A stretch of 64,000 nt of DNA from Anthoceros angustus (GCA_010909165.1 MU008158.1:707478-771477), one strand, 5' to 3'. Positions 22,185 to 34,899 are shown, counted from the stretch's first letter. Made by a program: numbers and translations. Notes: generated by a model from the letters alone, not told the origin.

Positions 22185-25100
22185 ATGGAAGTGGATGCAT
22201 CTATGTTGGGGGAGGCTGAGGTCGCACCATTGTTGGCCCCTTCGCAAGCTCTCCAGGTTCTTTCAGGGCCTCGCCCGGCTCCCACGTTTAGATTGGTGAG
22301 TCATTTTACAGATAAGAGGGAGGATGGTCCTGGGCCTCGATGTGGTCACACTTTGACAGCGGTTGCGGCCATCGGGGAGGAGGGAAGACCCGGATACATT
22401 GGCCCTCGACTAATCCTTTTCGGTGGCGCGACAGCTTTGGAAGGGAACACTGCTGCTGGACCTCAGACTTCTTCTGGAAACGCGGGCATTAGTAAAAGGC
22501 TACCCTTGTGTCATTTCTCCTCCTGGTCCATTTTGTGTGACTTTACTGGTTTAAGTTAAACCGTGATATATCGATAGATTTTGAGGGCAGCTACCATAGC
22601 CGTCAGACTCAGAACGTTGTATATCCTCGTTGGGGTCGTAAGCTACTCTATTTCTTTAGGATCCTATGAACTACATCTCATACGATTCCCAGCGTTTTAA
22701 ACTGACCCCGAACGCGGGCAGGAGTTATGAGTGACCCACGCACAATGCCATGCTTTGTTGACTGTCAGACCTGTGTTTCATTTGCAGGATTAGCAGGGGC
22801 CACAGCCGATGTACATTGTTTCGATGTACAGTCACATAAATGGGCAAGGTATGTCACTTGGTGTTGGACGTTTCGTGAGGTTGCATGCAAATTTGAAGGC
22901 AGTCACTTGTGCTGAAGTTGTAGCCTCTGTCTAAAACATAGACATCCAGAGTCTCCTGTCAGTACCAGTGCAGGAATTCTGTTACATCTAGGCCTCGAGC
23001 ACATTTTTTGAGCCTATGTTGTTGAATTGAGTTTGCAGACTAATGCCCATAGGAGACCCTCCTTCGCCTCGAGCGGCTCATGCTGCTACAGCCGTAGGGA
23101 CAATGGTTGTGATCCAGGTTGGTGCTCTGATGTGTGGGCTAGGACGATTGGGCATATACCATATGCACTAAGATTTTTGGAACTGTTTTTGACTTGGAGA
23201 GCAATCTTCTGATTGAAAATTGCTGCAGAAATGTGGCTGGATCTGTTTGATTTAGTGTAACTTACTGTGTCTATCCGAGTCACTTACAGGGTTATCAGGG
23301 AGGCTGCTTCAAGGGGCTTGCATTTGAATGTAGGAGTGTCAAAGAACCTCTGCAGACTCTGGCCTTGTCTGAGACTGTTTTTATGCACTTCTGTCTCAGG
23401 GTGGAATAGGCCCCGCTGGTCTTTCAACAGATGATCTTCATGTCTTGGACTTGACTCAAGCCCGTCCCAGATGGCACAGGTCAGTGAGATTGTGCTGTCC
23501 TAGGTTTTTTTTGGTTCAATTTCAGTTCCAAACGCCTCCAATGGGGTTTTGTGTGAACTGCAGGGTGGTTGTGCAAGGGCCAGGACCAGGGCCACGATAT
23601 GGTCATGTCATGGCTCTAGTTGGTCAGCGGTTCCTTCTTTCTATAAGTGGAAATGATGGTATGTTGTTTCATTGCTTGTCTCCAATGTGTTCCATACGTG
23701 TGTTGGTTTTCTTGACAGCTCACATTCCTTCTGTATTGAGCTATTCTTCAACAATGTTGTACAGGGAAGCGGCCGCTTGCTGATGTTTGGGCCCTTGACA
23801 CTGCGGCAAAACCATATGAGTGGAGAAAGTTGGAACCAGAAGGCGAGGGCCCTCCACCATGCATGTATGATTCCTCTCACGGCATATTTATGTTGGTTCT
23901 TTGTATTTTGACCTCATGTTGATTGGGAGTTTAGCATGTCTTCCCCTTTCAGACTGCAAGAACATCTGTTTGCCTCTTTGCAGGTATGCAACAGCCAGTG
24001 CTCGCTCAGATGGTCTTCTTCTACTCTGTGGTGGCAGGGATGCAAGTAGTGTGGTAAGGACTTGTTGAGAGTCTTGCTTGCCTCCTGGTCAAAGGTAAAC
24101 TTCATGCGGTGTGCACATGTTAGTTTTTTCGTTGCTTTTCTTGGGTAAATTGGGCTCACATACACATAGCTCTTAGCTGTGAAGCGTTTGCGATGGATAT
24201 TGCTTTCTTCATAGTGATTATAGCCATGGATTGTGACGATCGTCACCACCAGCACTGGGACTTTCAAGGCAGTTTTCCTAGTACTTGAAGTGGACAACGA
24301 GTCTAGTGTACATTTTACAGTCCTGCTGTAGTGTTTGTGTAACTGAAATGTGTGCACCTTGTAGCCTCTTGCTAGTGCTTACGGTCTTGCAAAGCACCGT
24401 GATGGACGATGGGAGTGGGCTATGGCACCTGGGGTCTCACCATCACCACGCTATCAGCATGCAGCGGTGAGCAAGGGTCTTATTGGCACCTTTTAAGATG
24501 ATAAGTCTGTTTGCAAGTGGTTTTCTCCTGATGTTGTGTAGTATCCTTCAGCCATGCTATTAGCTGTTCATGATTCGTCGTATGCCCATATGTTTTATGA
24601 CTTTGGTTGTGGTTGATTTCTTCTCTGCATCCATCTCAGGTTTTTGTGCATGCAAGGCTGCATGTATCTGGTGGTGCATTGGGCGGTGGACGCATGGTGG
24701 AGGATTCTTCCAGTGTTGCAGGTTTTAGTCCTGCTCTTCAATGGTCGTCTGTGTCAGTGAGGGAATAAGAATGCTAATGTTGTCACCATAATTGTAGTCC
24801 TAGATACAGCAGCGGGCGTCTGGTGTGATCGGAAGTCTGTGGTTACATCTCCCCGCACTGGGAGTTTCAGCGCAGATATGGCTGGGGGAGAAGCATCTGT
24901 GGAGCTTACTAGACGATGTCGGCATGCAGCAGCTGCAGTTGGGGAACTAATTTTTATGTACGGTGGGCTGAGAGGAGGTAATCCCTATGTTGTGTGGAGT
25001 TGCTGTGCCTTGATGTCCTGCTAGGATATATGTCCAGATTTATGGTGTTACCATCACGATTGTCAGCAGGGGTCCTTCTCGATGACTTGCTCGTGGCTGA

Positions 25101-28100
25101 AGATGGGTTGACAGTACCCACAGCAACAGCGTCTGGGCAATTGCTGGCATTGTCTGATGACCAGAGCTCTCAAGCTTTGGTCAGAGAACGATCTGATTTA
25201 AGCTTGAGGAATCACGAAGTGGAGGACCTTTCTCAGGGTGCAATTGTACTGGGCACTCCTGTTACAACACCTGTGAATGGGGACAATTCTATGGACATAA
25301 GTACTGATCATGCATACCAACGGGGACGTCGGTAACCACTCAACCTTGCATGTGTCATGTGTCTGTGCCTTCCTAAAGTTTGTTCTAGGTACCTGACTTA
25401 GATGGCCATTGGGACGTGTAGGAGTGTGGGTGCTGTCGATTCTCTGGTTGAAGCATCTGCTGCAGAAGCAGAGGCCATAAGTGCTGCATTGGCTGCTGCT
25501 GTTGTGCGGCAAAATGACGAGGAAGCTGAGAAGCTCATTTCAGACCAAGACCATTCTGCAGAATCCACCTCCAGTGGAAAATCATTCACACAGTCGCCTC
25601 TCACTGGTTTCAACGCTCATTCTCCAACATTGCACAGTACTCAGACACCTTCACCAGGAGTGCGGCTCCATCACCGTGCAGTAAGTGTTGTCTGCATTCT
25701 GTGATGTGCCTATGTGAGTAGCTGAAGTTGTTCACTAAATATGAATTACGGTGTAGTACACTAGTGTTTGGTGCATGGCAGGTGGAACAATCCATGGTTG
25801 GTTGGATGGGATTGGATAATAGGTCGTGCAATTGAGGAATAGTGCTCTCTGATGCGACTTATGTTTTGAGACTTATTTATTTATGTTGTGCTTGCTGGTA
25901 AAGTGGTCTATGGGATAATTTCCTGTATCTGATTGGAGCTGTTACAACTAGGTTGTTGTTGCTGCGGAGTCAGGGGGAGCCTTGGGAGGTCTTGTTAGAC
26001 AACTTTCCATTGATCAGTTTGAGAATGAGGGGCGCCGAGTAAGCTATGGAACACCAGATAATGGGAGTGCCGCTCGACGACTACTTGACAGGCAAACATC
26101 CATTAGTGGGGTCCAGAAGAAGGTGCAGATGCCTCCCTTTGAATGTGGTGGTGGATATTAAAGGACTTAGTAGATGCAGTTTGTCAGTACTTTTGAAAGC
26201 ATGTATTCCTGCAGGTGCTCTCTCAATTGTTGAAACCACGAGGATGGAAGCCACCTGTGAAACGGCAGTTCTTTATGGACTGCAGCGAAATTGCAGAGCT
26301 TTGCAATGTTGCTGAGCGGCTCTTTGCACGTGAACCTAGTGTTTTACAGATAAAGGCCCCGGTGAAGATTTTTGGTGACTTGCATGGACAGTTCGGAGAT
26401 CTCATGCGACTATTCGATGAGTATGGTTCACCCTCCACAGCTGGGGATATAACGTAAGTCACTCGATGTGAGTGGTAAACAGCTTGCTGACATGTGTTGC
26501 CTACTGACCTGTTGTTTCACAAATGGGTTGCAAAAGTGCACCTCTTGCGGTGGCTATGATGTTCCCGCAGCCATAGGTAGCAGCAGAATATGACCACAGT
26601 ACGGCTATTGATTAGTACAATCGTATGTAGAGATTGCGAGCACTGGTGTGTAGCATCTATGTGCAATCTCATCTTCAACCTGAACTACATGCACTAGAGC
26701 ACTGTGTCCTTCAAATTTGTCTGTTGTGGAGGATGGTGAGGACGATGAATTTCCTGATGTTTTGTTTCAGTGAACAGCAGAACACACCTGTGTGCTGTAT
26801 GATAGGAACTCCCCTGCTTTGCCTTCATGAATCTTCAGGTTCACTCTCATGGAATTCTGAAGTGCAAGTAGGTGTATTGTAGATGAAACTGGCTCTTGGG
26901 TCTGTCTTGTGTAAATTGTACTTGTTCCATAGCTGCTGATTTTTGTAGAATGGTTTTTAGCACTTAAGCAAACAACTCGCTTTTACCAGGCCTGAACATG
27001 CGTATTGAATAAGCATGCGAGAACTTAATGGGTCTCATATCTCAAGTGGGTGCCTTTTGACAAAGCATCCATTGAGACAACAAGCATTCATTGAGACACC
27101 TAGCACCCAATTGCAACTTGGAACATGAATCATTGCTACATTGCTTGCCTTAAAGTGCCACTGATAGTCACGTATTCGTAGGTTCTGCAATTGCTTGGCT
27201 CCCCCTTTCAAGGAACACGGGGTATTGTCGCCTGAACCGAGGCTTAACCTTGTCATTTTTGTTTTTTCCCCCCTCTTGTAGTGGAAAGGAAAGCAATTTG
27301 GCTTGATTCCTATGTAGTTCTTTTTAGAGTAAGAACTCCTGTTACTTATTGCTCTGCTTCTCAATATTAGTCGAGGAGTCATACTTGTTTGAAGCTCAAG
27401 AAGACTTGACACAATCAGGAAAGAGATGGTGTAGGCTTATAACTTGATAAGGGCAGCGGCAAATGTAGAACTTATGCTTCATATGTTATACATTCCAGAA
27501 GTCTGGTAAGATGCTACCATTCGTTTTGTTCCGAGCTGAGTTAGTTGGTTATTTTGCAGGTATATAGATTACCTGTTCCTTGGTGACTATGTTGACCGTG
27601 GCCAACATAGTTTAGAGACGATAACTCTTTTACTTGCGCTCAAGGTTTGTCCTGAGTCATTTTGTCCTCTTACTGTGTTTTACTACTTCACGATTGGTCT
27701 GTTGATCATATTATGATTTTTCTTCTGTATTGTCTGCTGGCAGATAGAATACCCAAAGAATGTGCACTTGATCCGTGGCAATCACGAGGCTGCGGATATC
27801 AATGCTCTCTTCGGTTTCCGGATTGAATGTATTGAACGCATGGTTTGTGCGGAACCCTCAGCCACCGGTATCGCTTTCAAATGCTTTTGAACTTTTTTGG
27901 CCTAGTTATGGAGCTCTTTGGTGTCGATTTGTTAGGGGGAGAGAGATGGAATCTGGGCATGGCAACGAATAAACAACCTATTCAACTGGTTGCCTCTGGC
28001 GGCATTGATAGAGAAGAAGATCATATGCATGCATGGGGGGATAGGAAGATCTATCAATCACGTAGAGCAGATTGAGGCACTGCAACGGCCGATAACTATG

Positions 28101-29245
28101 GAAGCGGGGTCTGTTGTGCTCATGGACCTTCTTTGGTGAGGATTAAGTATTTTAGCATGTAAAGTGTATTTCATCGTGCCTCAGATGGATGTTCTGCTCT
28201 GGTTTGGATGCTGGGGGGAGGTTGGGTGGTCTTTATGGACTATCTAACCTGGTCAGACTGTTGTCCCAGGTCTGACCCAACAGAGAATGACAGTGTAGAA
28301 GGATTACGTCCAAATGCAAGGGGGCCGGGCCTTGTGACTTTTGGGGTGCAAGCCGTCAACTCAAAACCTTCCAGTTGTAGTTCATTTGCTACTCCCATAA
28401 CCTTTGCCGGCTACCTTGCTAATGCATGGCTGTGGTGTTTCAGCCAGATAGGGTTCTGGAGTTCTGCAAGCAGAATGACTTGCAATTAATTGTAAGAGCA
28501 CATGAGTGTGTCATGGATGGGTTTGAACGCTTCGCGCAGGGCCACTTGATCACCCTTTTTTCTGCAACAAATTACTGTGGTGAGAAATTTTGCACTGCTA
28601 ACTTGTCCTCTGAGTTTTGTACTGGGTGTGGTTTGGCATCTGGGGAATGGGAACAAGGGTGTGTAGGGACCTGGTCTGTTGGTCCTGGCAACCATCTGGT
28701 GGTGCCCATCCTAGGAAGCTCACGTGTCGAAGAGTTAAATGAATATGGATCTTGCAGGTACGGCCAATAACGCAGGTGCAATACTCGTCCTTGGTAGAGA
28801 CCTGGTTGTGGTTCCAAAGCTGATCCACCCTCTACCCCCTGCCATTATGTCTCCAGAGTCTTCTCCTGAACGCCATGTTGAAGACACTTGGATGCAGGTT
28901 GGTATCTCTGTGCAAGATTTAAAGGAATTCCTAGTTTTGCTGGTTCTTGTTACAGAAGGTTGGCCTGATGAACTGTATGCTCTAATCCATATTGGGGTTT
29001 GGGACATCATTGACTGTCAGGTTTTTTTGGTGATGGTCTGCTGGTCATGTTGTTCATTTGGGCTTTAGCTTCTTGAAAGGTTGTGACTATGCACAATGCG
29101 CTTGCACCTGTCGTGCTTTCTTTGAGCTCTGAGGGGGTTACTACGTTGTGCTTAAATGCAGGAGTTGAATGTACAGAGGCCTCCCACTCCTACACGCGGG
29201 CGACCCCAGGCTGCTAATGAACGTGGATCCTTAGCTTGGATATAG
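22185..29245 (+). CDS. BSL: BSL-type Kelch-Ser/Thr phosphatase (BSU1-like)
   Basis: This is a protein phosphatase of the BSU1/BSL family, which in angiosperms dephosphorylates the GSK3-like kinase BIN2 in brassinosteroid signalling. I read 21 exons: 22185-22491, 22788-22848, 23039-23117, 23400-23479, 23564-23658, 23765-23864, 23984-24053, 24365-24466, 24640-24721, 24798-24977, 25070-25331, 25422-25680, 25952-26122, 26215-26453, 27560-27644, 27744-27842, 27936-28135, 28270-28345, 28444-28579, 28758-28897, 29162-29245. All introns are GT-AG, and the joined frame is 968 codons plus stop. Residues about 40-385 are Kelch repeats ([39 protein letters not shown]). A linker follows, then a PP1-like domain with GDLHG (about 670), GDYVDRG (704), RGNHE (735) and later CMHGGIGR and [10 protein letters not shown]. 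All metal and phosphate ligands look intact. The start is the first ATG compatible with the Kelch frame; the exon 11/12 junction is the least certain. Confidence 0.93.
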
Positions 29246-29817
29246 CTTGGATACATTATCTGTTACTTGATGGGGCTACAACTGCTGAGTGCTATGTGTC
29301 TGCTTTTGTAGAGCAAGTTTCTGAAACGGTTTCTGCTTTTAAGATGTTTAAGATTGTTCTTCGATCCACCAGCCTTAGAATGTAAACTTCCTCCGTTGTG
29401 AGGAATGAAAGAATCCCTTGATGCATCTCCAAGGAGAACCCTTCGCGATTAACTGCCTGCATCTTGAGAAGAATTTGCATGTAATTATCACCAGCCAACT
29501 ACAGAAGGTGTGACAACCGGGGCAATGGCAGGGTCTTTCAGAGTTACATCGAAACTGTGAATTGTGCACGGAAGGAGAATGGGAAGGAAACCCCTCCAAG
29601 ATTTCTAGAACGATAGTCCGGAGGACGAAATCCTTTGTAAGGATTTGTGGAAAGAGTGTGTAGAGAACGCACGTAATCCTCTTTCCAAATAGTCTAGAGG
29701 ACGGGGGAAAGTGATTCCTTCTCCACATGGCCTACAGACTCCTAAGTGGACGGGAACGTTGGAAACTCGCGAATCGCGAGTCGCAATGCGGCATATGGAC
29801 TTTAGGCATGAAGTCCC

Positions 29818-30184
29818 GGGACATAGGCAAAAGCAGGGAATGGGGCATCATGAAGGGGACATGGGCAAAAGCAGGGCATGGGGCATCACGAAGGGGACAT
29901 GGGCAAAAGCAGGGCATGGGGCATCACGAAGGGGACATGGGCAAAAGCAGGGCATGGGGCATCCTAAGGGGACATGGGCAAAAGCGGGGCATGGGGCATC
30001 ATGAAGGGACATGGGCAAAAGGGGCATGGGGCATCATGAAGGGACATGGGCAAAAGGGGCATGGGGCATCATGAAGGGACATGGGCAAAAGCAGGGCATG
30101 GGGCATCATGAAGGGGACATGGGCAAAAGCAGGGCATGGGGCATCATGAAGGGGACATGGGCAAAAGCAGGGCATGGGGCATCC
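29818..30184. repeat. 38-bp minisatellite
   Basis: About ten head-to-tail copies of a 38-bp unit containing GGACATGGGCAAAAGCAGGG and CATGGGGCATCATGAA, some with a shortened AAAAGGGGCATGG version. It begins about 570 bases after the BSL stop codon. It is open in more than one frame only because the unit lacks stops. Confidence 0.9.
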
Positions 30185-30320
30185 TCGCCACTCGTTCTAA
30201 CCACCTTCTAACTTTAGCGGGCATGGAGCATCGTTCGCCACTTGTCCTAAACACCTTCTAACTTTAGCGGGCATGGAGCATCGTTCGCCACTTGTCCTAA
30301 ACACCTTCTAACTTTAGCGG
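30170..30320. repeat. 50-bp tandem repeat, about 3 copies
   Basis: The unit contains GGGCATGGAGCATCGTTCGC and CACCTTCTAACTTTAGC. Its first part resembles the end of the adjacent 38-bp unit (GGGCATGGGGCATC), so the two arrays probably share an origin. Confidence 0.85.
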
Positions 30321-31237
30321 CGGCCCTTGAGAATACCGGATAACTGGCTAGAAAGAGGAGATGTGTGGAGGGCCTTGCCCTCGTAATTGTAGAGAATGGC
30401 CCTTGGAGGCACAATAGATGTATAAGAATACGAGGCCGTTGGGCCACAACTAAGCAGGCGGCAATTTCCAGGCCCATCTCTGTGTACTTGGACATCTTTG
30501 CAAGACAAGGCTAGCTCTTCCAGGCCATTCCTTGCCCTGCAGTCCAGTATTTTGAATCTGATCATCGTTTTGTGTGTATGTCTCAAACGTGAGGCTCTTA
30601 TTTCAAGATTGCATGTGTGGTCTTTTTGCACATTGAGTTGACATTCAACATCAAGGCCGATGTCCAAGGCTGGTGGTTTGAACCTAGCCTATAAAGTTAC
30701 ACAAGGGTTAGGCTATACTCTCCTTCGTAAGACTGTCGATATGTCATTGAACCTTTCACACCTACACTTATGCAGACATACAGATGGCTCTAAATACCAC
30801 CAATGCTGGCTACTATGTTGGTAAATGGAATGAGGAATGATTGGCTAATGCCTGGCTGCTCGTCCTTGAGCAGGGAGACCTAGTGTTGCTCTGTCATCCC
30901 ACAGCTTGGCACCTCCAGTGGGACTCGTTGCTGAGGCTTGGGCATTGGAACGTGTAGCAATATACGCATCCTTCCCAACTCCCAGGTGAGTCCTACCTCC
31001 ATCATCCATAGTATTATGATTTTGTGATAATGAGAAGAGAGTCGAAAGAGTCTCGATGAGCTAGGAAGCATCAGTCAGTCCGTGTCAGAACTGTGCAGGA
31101 ACAACCACAGCCGGTGCTCTTCTTACCCTGTGGCTTTGTGCATATGCCCCCTGGCCTATCAGCAAGTGTGGCTGGCTCTTCATCAGGCTAATGCACATAG
31201 AGCTCATTGAGCAAGGTAGTTGGTTTCACCATAGACA
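30321..31237. other. Unassigned DNA upstream of a gag remnant
   Basis: No coding family, RNA gene or repeat is recognised. It may be the leader and LTR of the gypsy element whose gag starts at 31,238, but I could not find a second copy in the window. Confidence 0.3.
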
Positions 31238-32145
31238 GTGAGCAATAGCAAGCTAAGAGAGAAAGGGAGAATGTCGAGGTCATCAGACAAGATTTCTGCC
31301 TTACCTGCCTTCTTTGGGACCCTTGCTGATAACCCTGATGAGCATTTGTTGAGTTTCAAGAATGCCTTGAAGTCTAGAATCATGGGAATCGAGAGAAAGC
31401 ACCTCAAGTACTCCCCACTTCACTCAGAGGGGAGCGCTGAAGCATGGTATGAGAAATTGAAGCATGCCGATCAGCTTGACTGGCCAGCGATGTGTTGCAT
31501 GTTCCTCGTGAAATTCCAAAGCCAGACCTTCCTCCATGATTGTCATGGCCAGCTTTTGGATCTGTACCAGGACAATAGCAAGACATTAGCCAGTTACATC
31601 AACCGCACAAGCATCCGCAGCGAAAAACTAGGGTACAAAGGGGAGAAGCAGAAGGAAGTGGTCCTACATTTCATCCATGGATTGAGGCCTGAGTTTTTTA
31701 CGCAGAGATGGAGAAAATCACTGATCTTTCTATGGAAAAAGCAATGGAAAGCTGCCATCATCAATGTCACAGGGGAGGGAGAGCCTGCCGCCGTGACCCC
31801 TACCGTTACAACTGCAATTCCTCATACTCGAGCAGAAGTCCATCGGTGTCCCCGCGCCTTGCAACACTGCGACACAAAAAAGAGAAGGTTAGTGCCATTC
31901 TTAACAAAGCCAACGGTGCAGGCCCAAGCAATGTAAAAATTGCCAAAAGAATGAATGACCTGGAGGCCCTGGTGGTGGAGATGCGATCCCTTGCGGCTGC
32001 GATCGCTGCTAAGGATGAAAAAGTGCGTGCCTCTTGCAAGAAGTGTGGAAGCACTGAACACACAACTGGTTTTTGTGGTAAGGGAGCATGCACAAAGTGC
32101 AGGGAGAATGGCCACACGGACTGGTCGTGTCCCAAGTTTCCCTAG
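31238..32145 (+). pseudogene. Ty3/gypsy gag with two zinc knuckles
   Basis: The gag domain reads SALPAFFGTLADNPDEHLLS, then SEGSAEAWYEKLKHADQLDW, KFQSQTFLHD, GQLLDLYQDNSKTLASYINR and LHFIHGLRPEF. A frameshift near 31,700 moves the frame (MEKITDLSMEKAMES continues in another frame). The C-terminal part has two CCHC zinc knuckles, CKKCGSTEHTTGFC and CTKCRENGHTDWSC, followed by a stop. It belongs to a different gypsy lineage from the gag at 6 kb. No protease or RT follows; the neighbour downstream is an LTR-like palindrome. Confidence 0.85.
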
Positions 32146-32339
32146 CAAGGTGATGGTAGGAATCCTAACAAAGTTGACTGTGCATCAAGAGAGCCAAGAG
32201 ACCTCGTTGAGAGACAAAAATGATTAACTCAATAATTACAAATCAAAAAATCTGGCTTTATACTGAAACCCTAAAAACTATCCAAAAGCCACATAGGTAC
32301 TATCTATCGTACGACTCATAAATAGCCAACCATAAGCAT

Positions 32340-32404
32340 AGGTAAAGCTTATAGTCCTGTAACACTCCTTAAGAGGGAGTGTTATGGGACTATAAGCTTT
32401 ACCT
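32340..32404. repeat. Head-to-head LTR-start palindrome
   Basis: Two 29-base arms (32,340-32,368 and 32,376-32,404) are reverse complements at 27 of 29 positions, around a 7-base centre. Each arm looks like the start of an LTR (TGTTACAGG on minus, TGTTATGGG on plus) next to a purine tract (AAGAGGGAG on plus). The similarity fades beyond the arms. Confidence 0.85.
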
Positions 32405-32515
32405 ACGCACAGTCACAAGGAGCAGACACGCACGGAAGGAATCATCTCCAGCTAGTGTAAGCGCTTACGCTAGAGCTTAGAGGTAGAAGAGGCCTACAAA
32501 GGCTGCACCACGGCA

Positions 32516-32870
32516 ATGCATCTCGCCACAGTCTATGCCACCTTCCTGCTAGTTACGTTCCTTGTCACTCAATGCTTGTCTCTACTTGTCATGGCAACTA
32601 GAAGTGGGCGCAAATACGCCCCAGAGGATTCAGCTGACCAAGGAAGTAAGAAACAAGACCAGCAACAGGAGAGAAGGGACAATCGCAGGAAAGAGCCTGA
32701 GGATGAAGCATCTTCCACAGTCTAGGGCGCAATGACGAACGACCGCCCTATGATTCAAGAAGAGGTGAAAAGTGAGGTCAGCCTCTTGGCAAGACTGAGA
32801 GAGGCCACTCGCCTATTGAAGTGCCTACAGGAGGATGATAAGGCAACTGTGAAGGAGGAGAGGAAGTAAG
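32516..32870 (+). pseudogene. Possible gypsy gag N-terminal remnant
   Basis: From the internal ATG near 32,591 the frame reads MATRSGRKYAPEDSAD followed by a charged Q/R/E-rich stretch. A stop at 32,723 is followed by more charged sequence in the same frame (SEVSLLARLREATRLLK). This resembles the variable N-terminal region that precedes the gag core of gypsy elements. The evidence is compositional only. Confidence 0.35.
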
Positions 32871-33072
32871 TCACCCAAAGAAGCCAGACGACTAAGTAAG
32901 CATGGAGCTTCATCCGCCCACCGTGGTCTCCCATGTTGCATGCGGAAACCGCCTGTCCGTAAATACTCTAACACTGTTAAGTGTGTCTTGCAGAAGAGAC
33001 AAGTCGGCCTAGCAGAAAAATCACCAAACAATAGAAAGCTTCCACCCCGCACCCCCATCAACCACAGAAGTT

Positions 33073-33870
33073 TCAACCCTCGAAGTACCCTGAGAAGTCC
33101 AAGAGTCCAAGTCCTTCCATATGAGCATAATGCTTGTGTTTAGGAAGACTCTTTGTCAGGATGTCAACTGTTTTCGAGTCTGTATGGATATAGTCCACTT
33201 TGACCACCCCTCGCTCGACTACATCTCTAATGTAATGATGTTGTATCTCAATGTGTTTTGTTTTTGTCCTTGCATGAAAACGAGGGTTTGCAACAAGTGC
33301 TAATGTGCACATATTGTCACACAGAAGTAAGATAGGATCAAGTTGTTGTTGCCCCATGTCTGCTAAGAACGTACGCTCCCACTCTGTTTCTTTGGATGCG
33401 TTTGTAAGGCTTTTGTATTCTGCTTCTGTAGAAGACAGAGCAATCAAACTCTACTTTTTATAGCTCCCGTTGATAGCTGTTGATGATAGTCACACCAAGA
33501 ACTGGGATAAGGTACTTACAGAATATTGGATGTCGGGACGAGTCCAATTGCCTACAAATAGTAAACTATTGACTGCATGTCTGTAGGGTGCAAAAGCCAT
33601 TTCTCAAATCTCTTCTGCTATCTGGGGGCTTTGTAGACTCGTTAGCTTAGTACCCATGGCTGAGGGGGTTGCAGCTGCCCGTGCCTGATCCAGCTTAAAC
33701 TTGCGAAGGATGTCCTAAACATACTTGAACTGGTGAATGATGAGGAGGCCTTCTGCCCTCACACGAAGGACCTAAATGCCAAGACATAATTTAAGTTCCC
33801 TTATGTCCTTCATTTCAAACCTGCTACGTAGCATTTCTTCGACTTCCGCTAACAGTGGATGACTATTTGT
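33073..33870 (-). pseudogene. Copia RT end and RNase H remnant
   Basis: RNase H at 33,073-33,447 has IALSSTEAEYKSLT, CDNMCTLAL, HARTKTKHIEIQHHY and DILTKSLPKHKH. Upstream on the minus strand are the RT C-terminal pieces RFEMKDIRELKLCLGI, YRHAVNSLLFVGNWTRPDI and QYSVSTLSQFL, with in-frame stops. The element is cut off at about 33,870, where a minus-strand LTR of another family begins. This is a third Copia lineage in the window. Confidence 0.87.
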
Positions 33871-33881
33871 GGCTAGGTCTG

Positions 33882-34850
33882 GCGTGACTTTCGCTGACGG
33901 CCAGCCGGGTGCGCACAATCCCGTGTCGTTGCAGTAAGAGGTCCGTTCCCAAGGGAAGGTGTGGCGCGACTTTCGCTGATGGCTAACCGGGCGCGCACAA
34001 TCCCGTGTCGTTGTAGTAAGGAGTCCGCTCCCAAGAGAATGATATTGCTCGTTTTCAATCGTTCCCTCACTTAGTATCGGCCGCCTCAATACACCTATTC
34101 ATCGCTTTTAAGCTCAACTACCCGCGCAACGCCACCGACAGCGTCGGCCAAACGCTTAAGGACCTGTCGGCTGGTCGCATTCGTCACACTCAACCTCTAG
34201 TCCGCTCCTCACCACTCTCACTACTCTCACCATCCTTGGGAAAAGCGGGTGGCGGTCCGGACCTCCTCGTTGCTCGCGGGCCTCCGTCCGGCTCAGACGC
34301 CTCCCGAGTTCCTCCGCCACTGCCCGGCCCGTCCAACGCCGGGCCACCGCCTGACGAGCAAGGGTCCCTAGGCGCTATTCCCCGCACACACCACCACACG
34401 TTAGGGTCCGCCACCAAGACCTTGATCGCCTCCTGCCACCGTTGACTCAGACTGACGCGCTGCACCCAAGGCCCGCCAAGACGCTGCATCAACACCTTAA
34501 CAAGAAGGCACCCAAGGGCCTACCGAAGACGCATCAACACCAAGAGAAAGATACTTTACTCGAGCCTCTTATATACACGGTCGGCGCCTTTATTACACCC
34601 CTATTCGTGAGCCGAGGGTCGCCCTAATCGGCCGCCTACTATTCTCCTTATTCCTCCCATTCACGCCGCTGGTGGTGGGCCGGATGGCCCCGATTCCGTC
34701 TTGCACCGTGGCCCAAGGCCGAGCTCGACGATGCGGGGCGCACCCAATCGGATGATCCGCGAGGCGGACCCCTACCTCCTCGAGGGGTCCGCTGCCGCTA
34801 CGGCGGGCCCGACAACCACGGCCACCACTAAGTCCTCCTCCTTCTCTTAT
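33882..34850 (-). repeat. LTR-like copy A, family 1 (minus)
   Basis: This matches plus-strand 5,100-5,950. Its 3' end is duplicated: about 78 bases, GGCGTGACTTTCGCTG to the next TGTGGCGCGACTTTCGCTG, occur twice in tandem (33,885-33,960 and 33,963-34,040). It contains the TATA-like box at 34,565-34,575 and the CGGATCATCCGATTGGGTGC block on the minus strand near 34,740-34,760. No gene is present. Confidence 0.7.
34565..34575 (-). promoter_or_regulatory. TATA box of family-1 LTR
   Basis: The minus strand reads TATATAAGAGG, followed by a GTAAAGTATCTTTCTCTTGG block conserved in the other copies. TGTAATAAAGGCG lies about 15 bases upstream of it. The position and conservation support an LTR core promoter. 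Confidence 0.6.
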
Positions 34851-34899
34851 CTCGGGCCTCGCTGGGCCCTCCAAGAGATGGATCTGCCGGTGGATTGGT

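Noticed and set aside
25010-25340. Independent small genes inside the BSL locus
   Set aside because: Frames such as 24,994-25,335 and 25,402-25,704 are exons read on into introns. They join in phase with the rest of the BSL gene.
29711-30211. Repeat-encoded proteins in the minisatellite
   Set aside because: Open frames result from a stop-free 38-bp unit. No start context, splice pattern or family supports translation.
29818-30320. CRISPR-like array
   Set aside because: Units are contiguous with no unique spacers, and the genome is a plant. It is a minisatellite.
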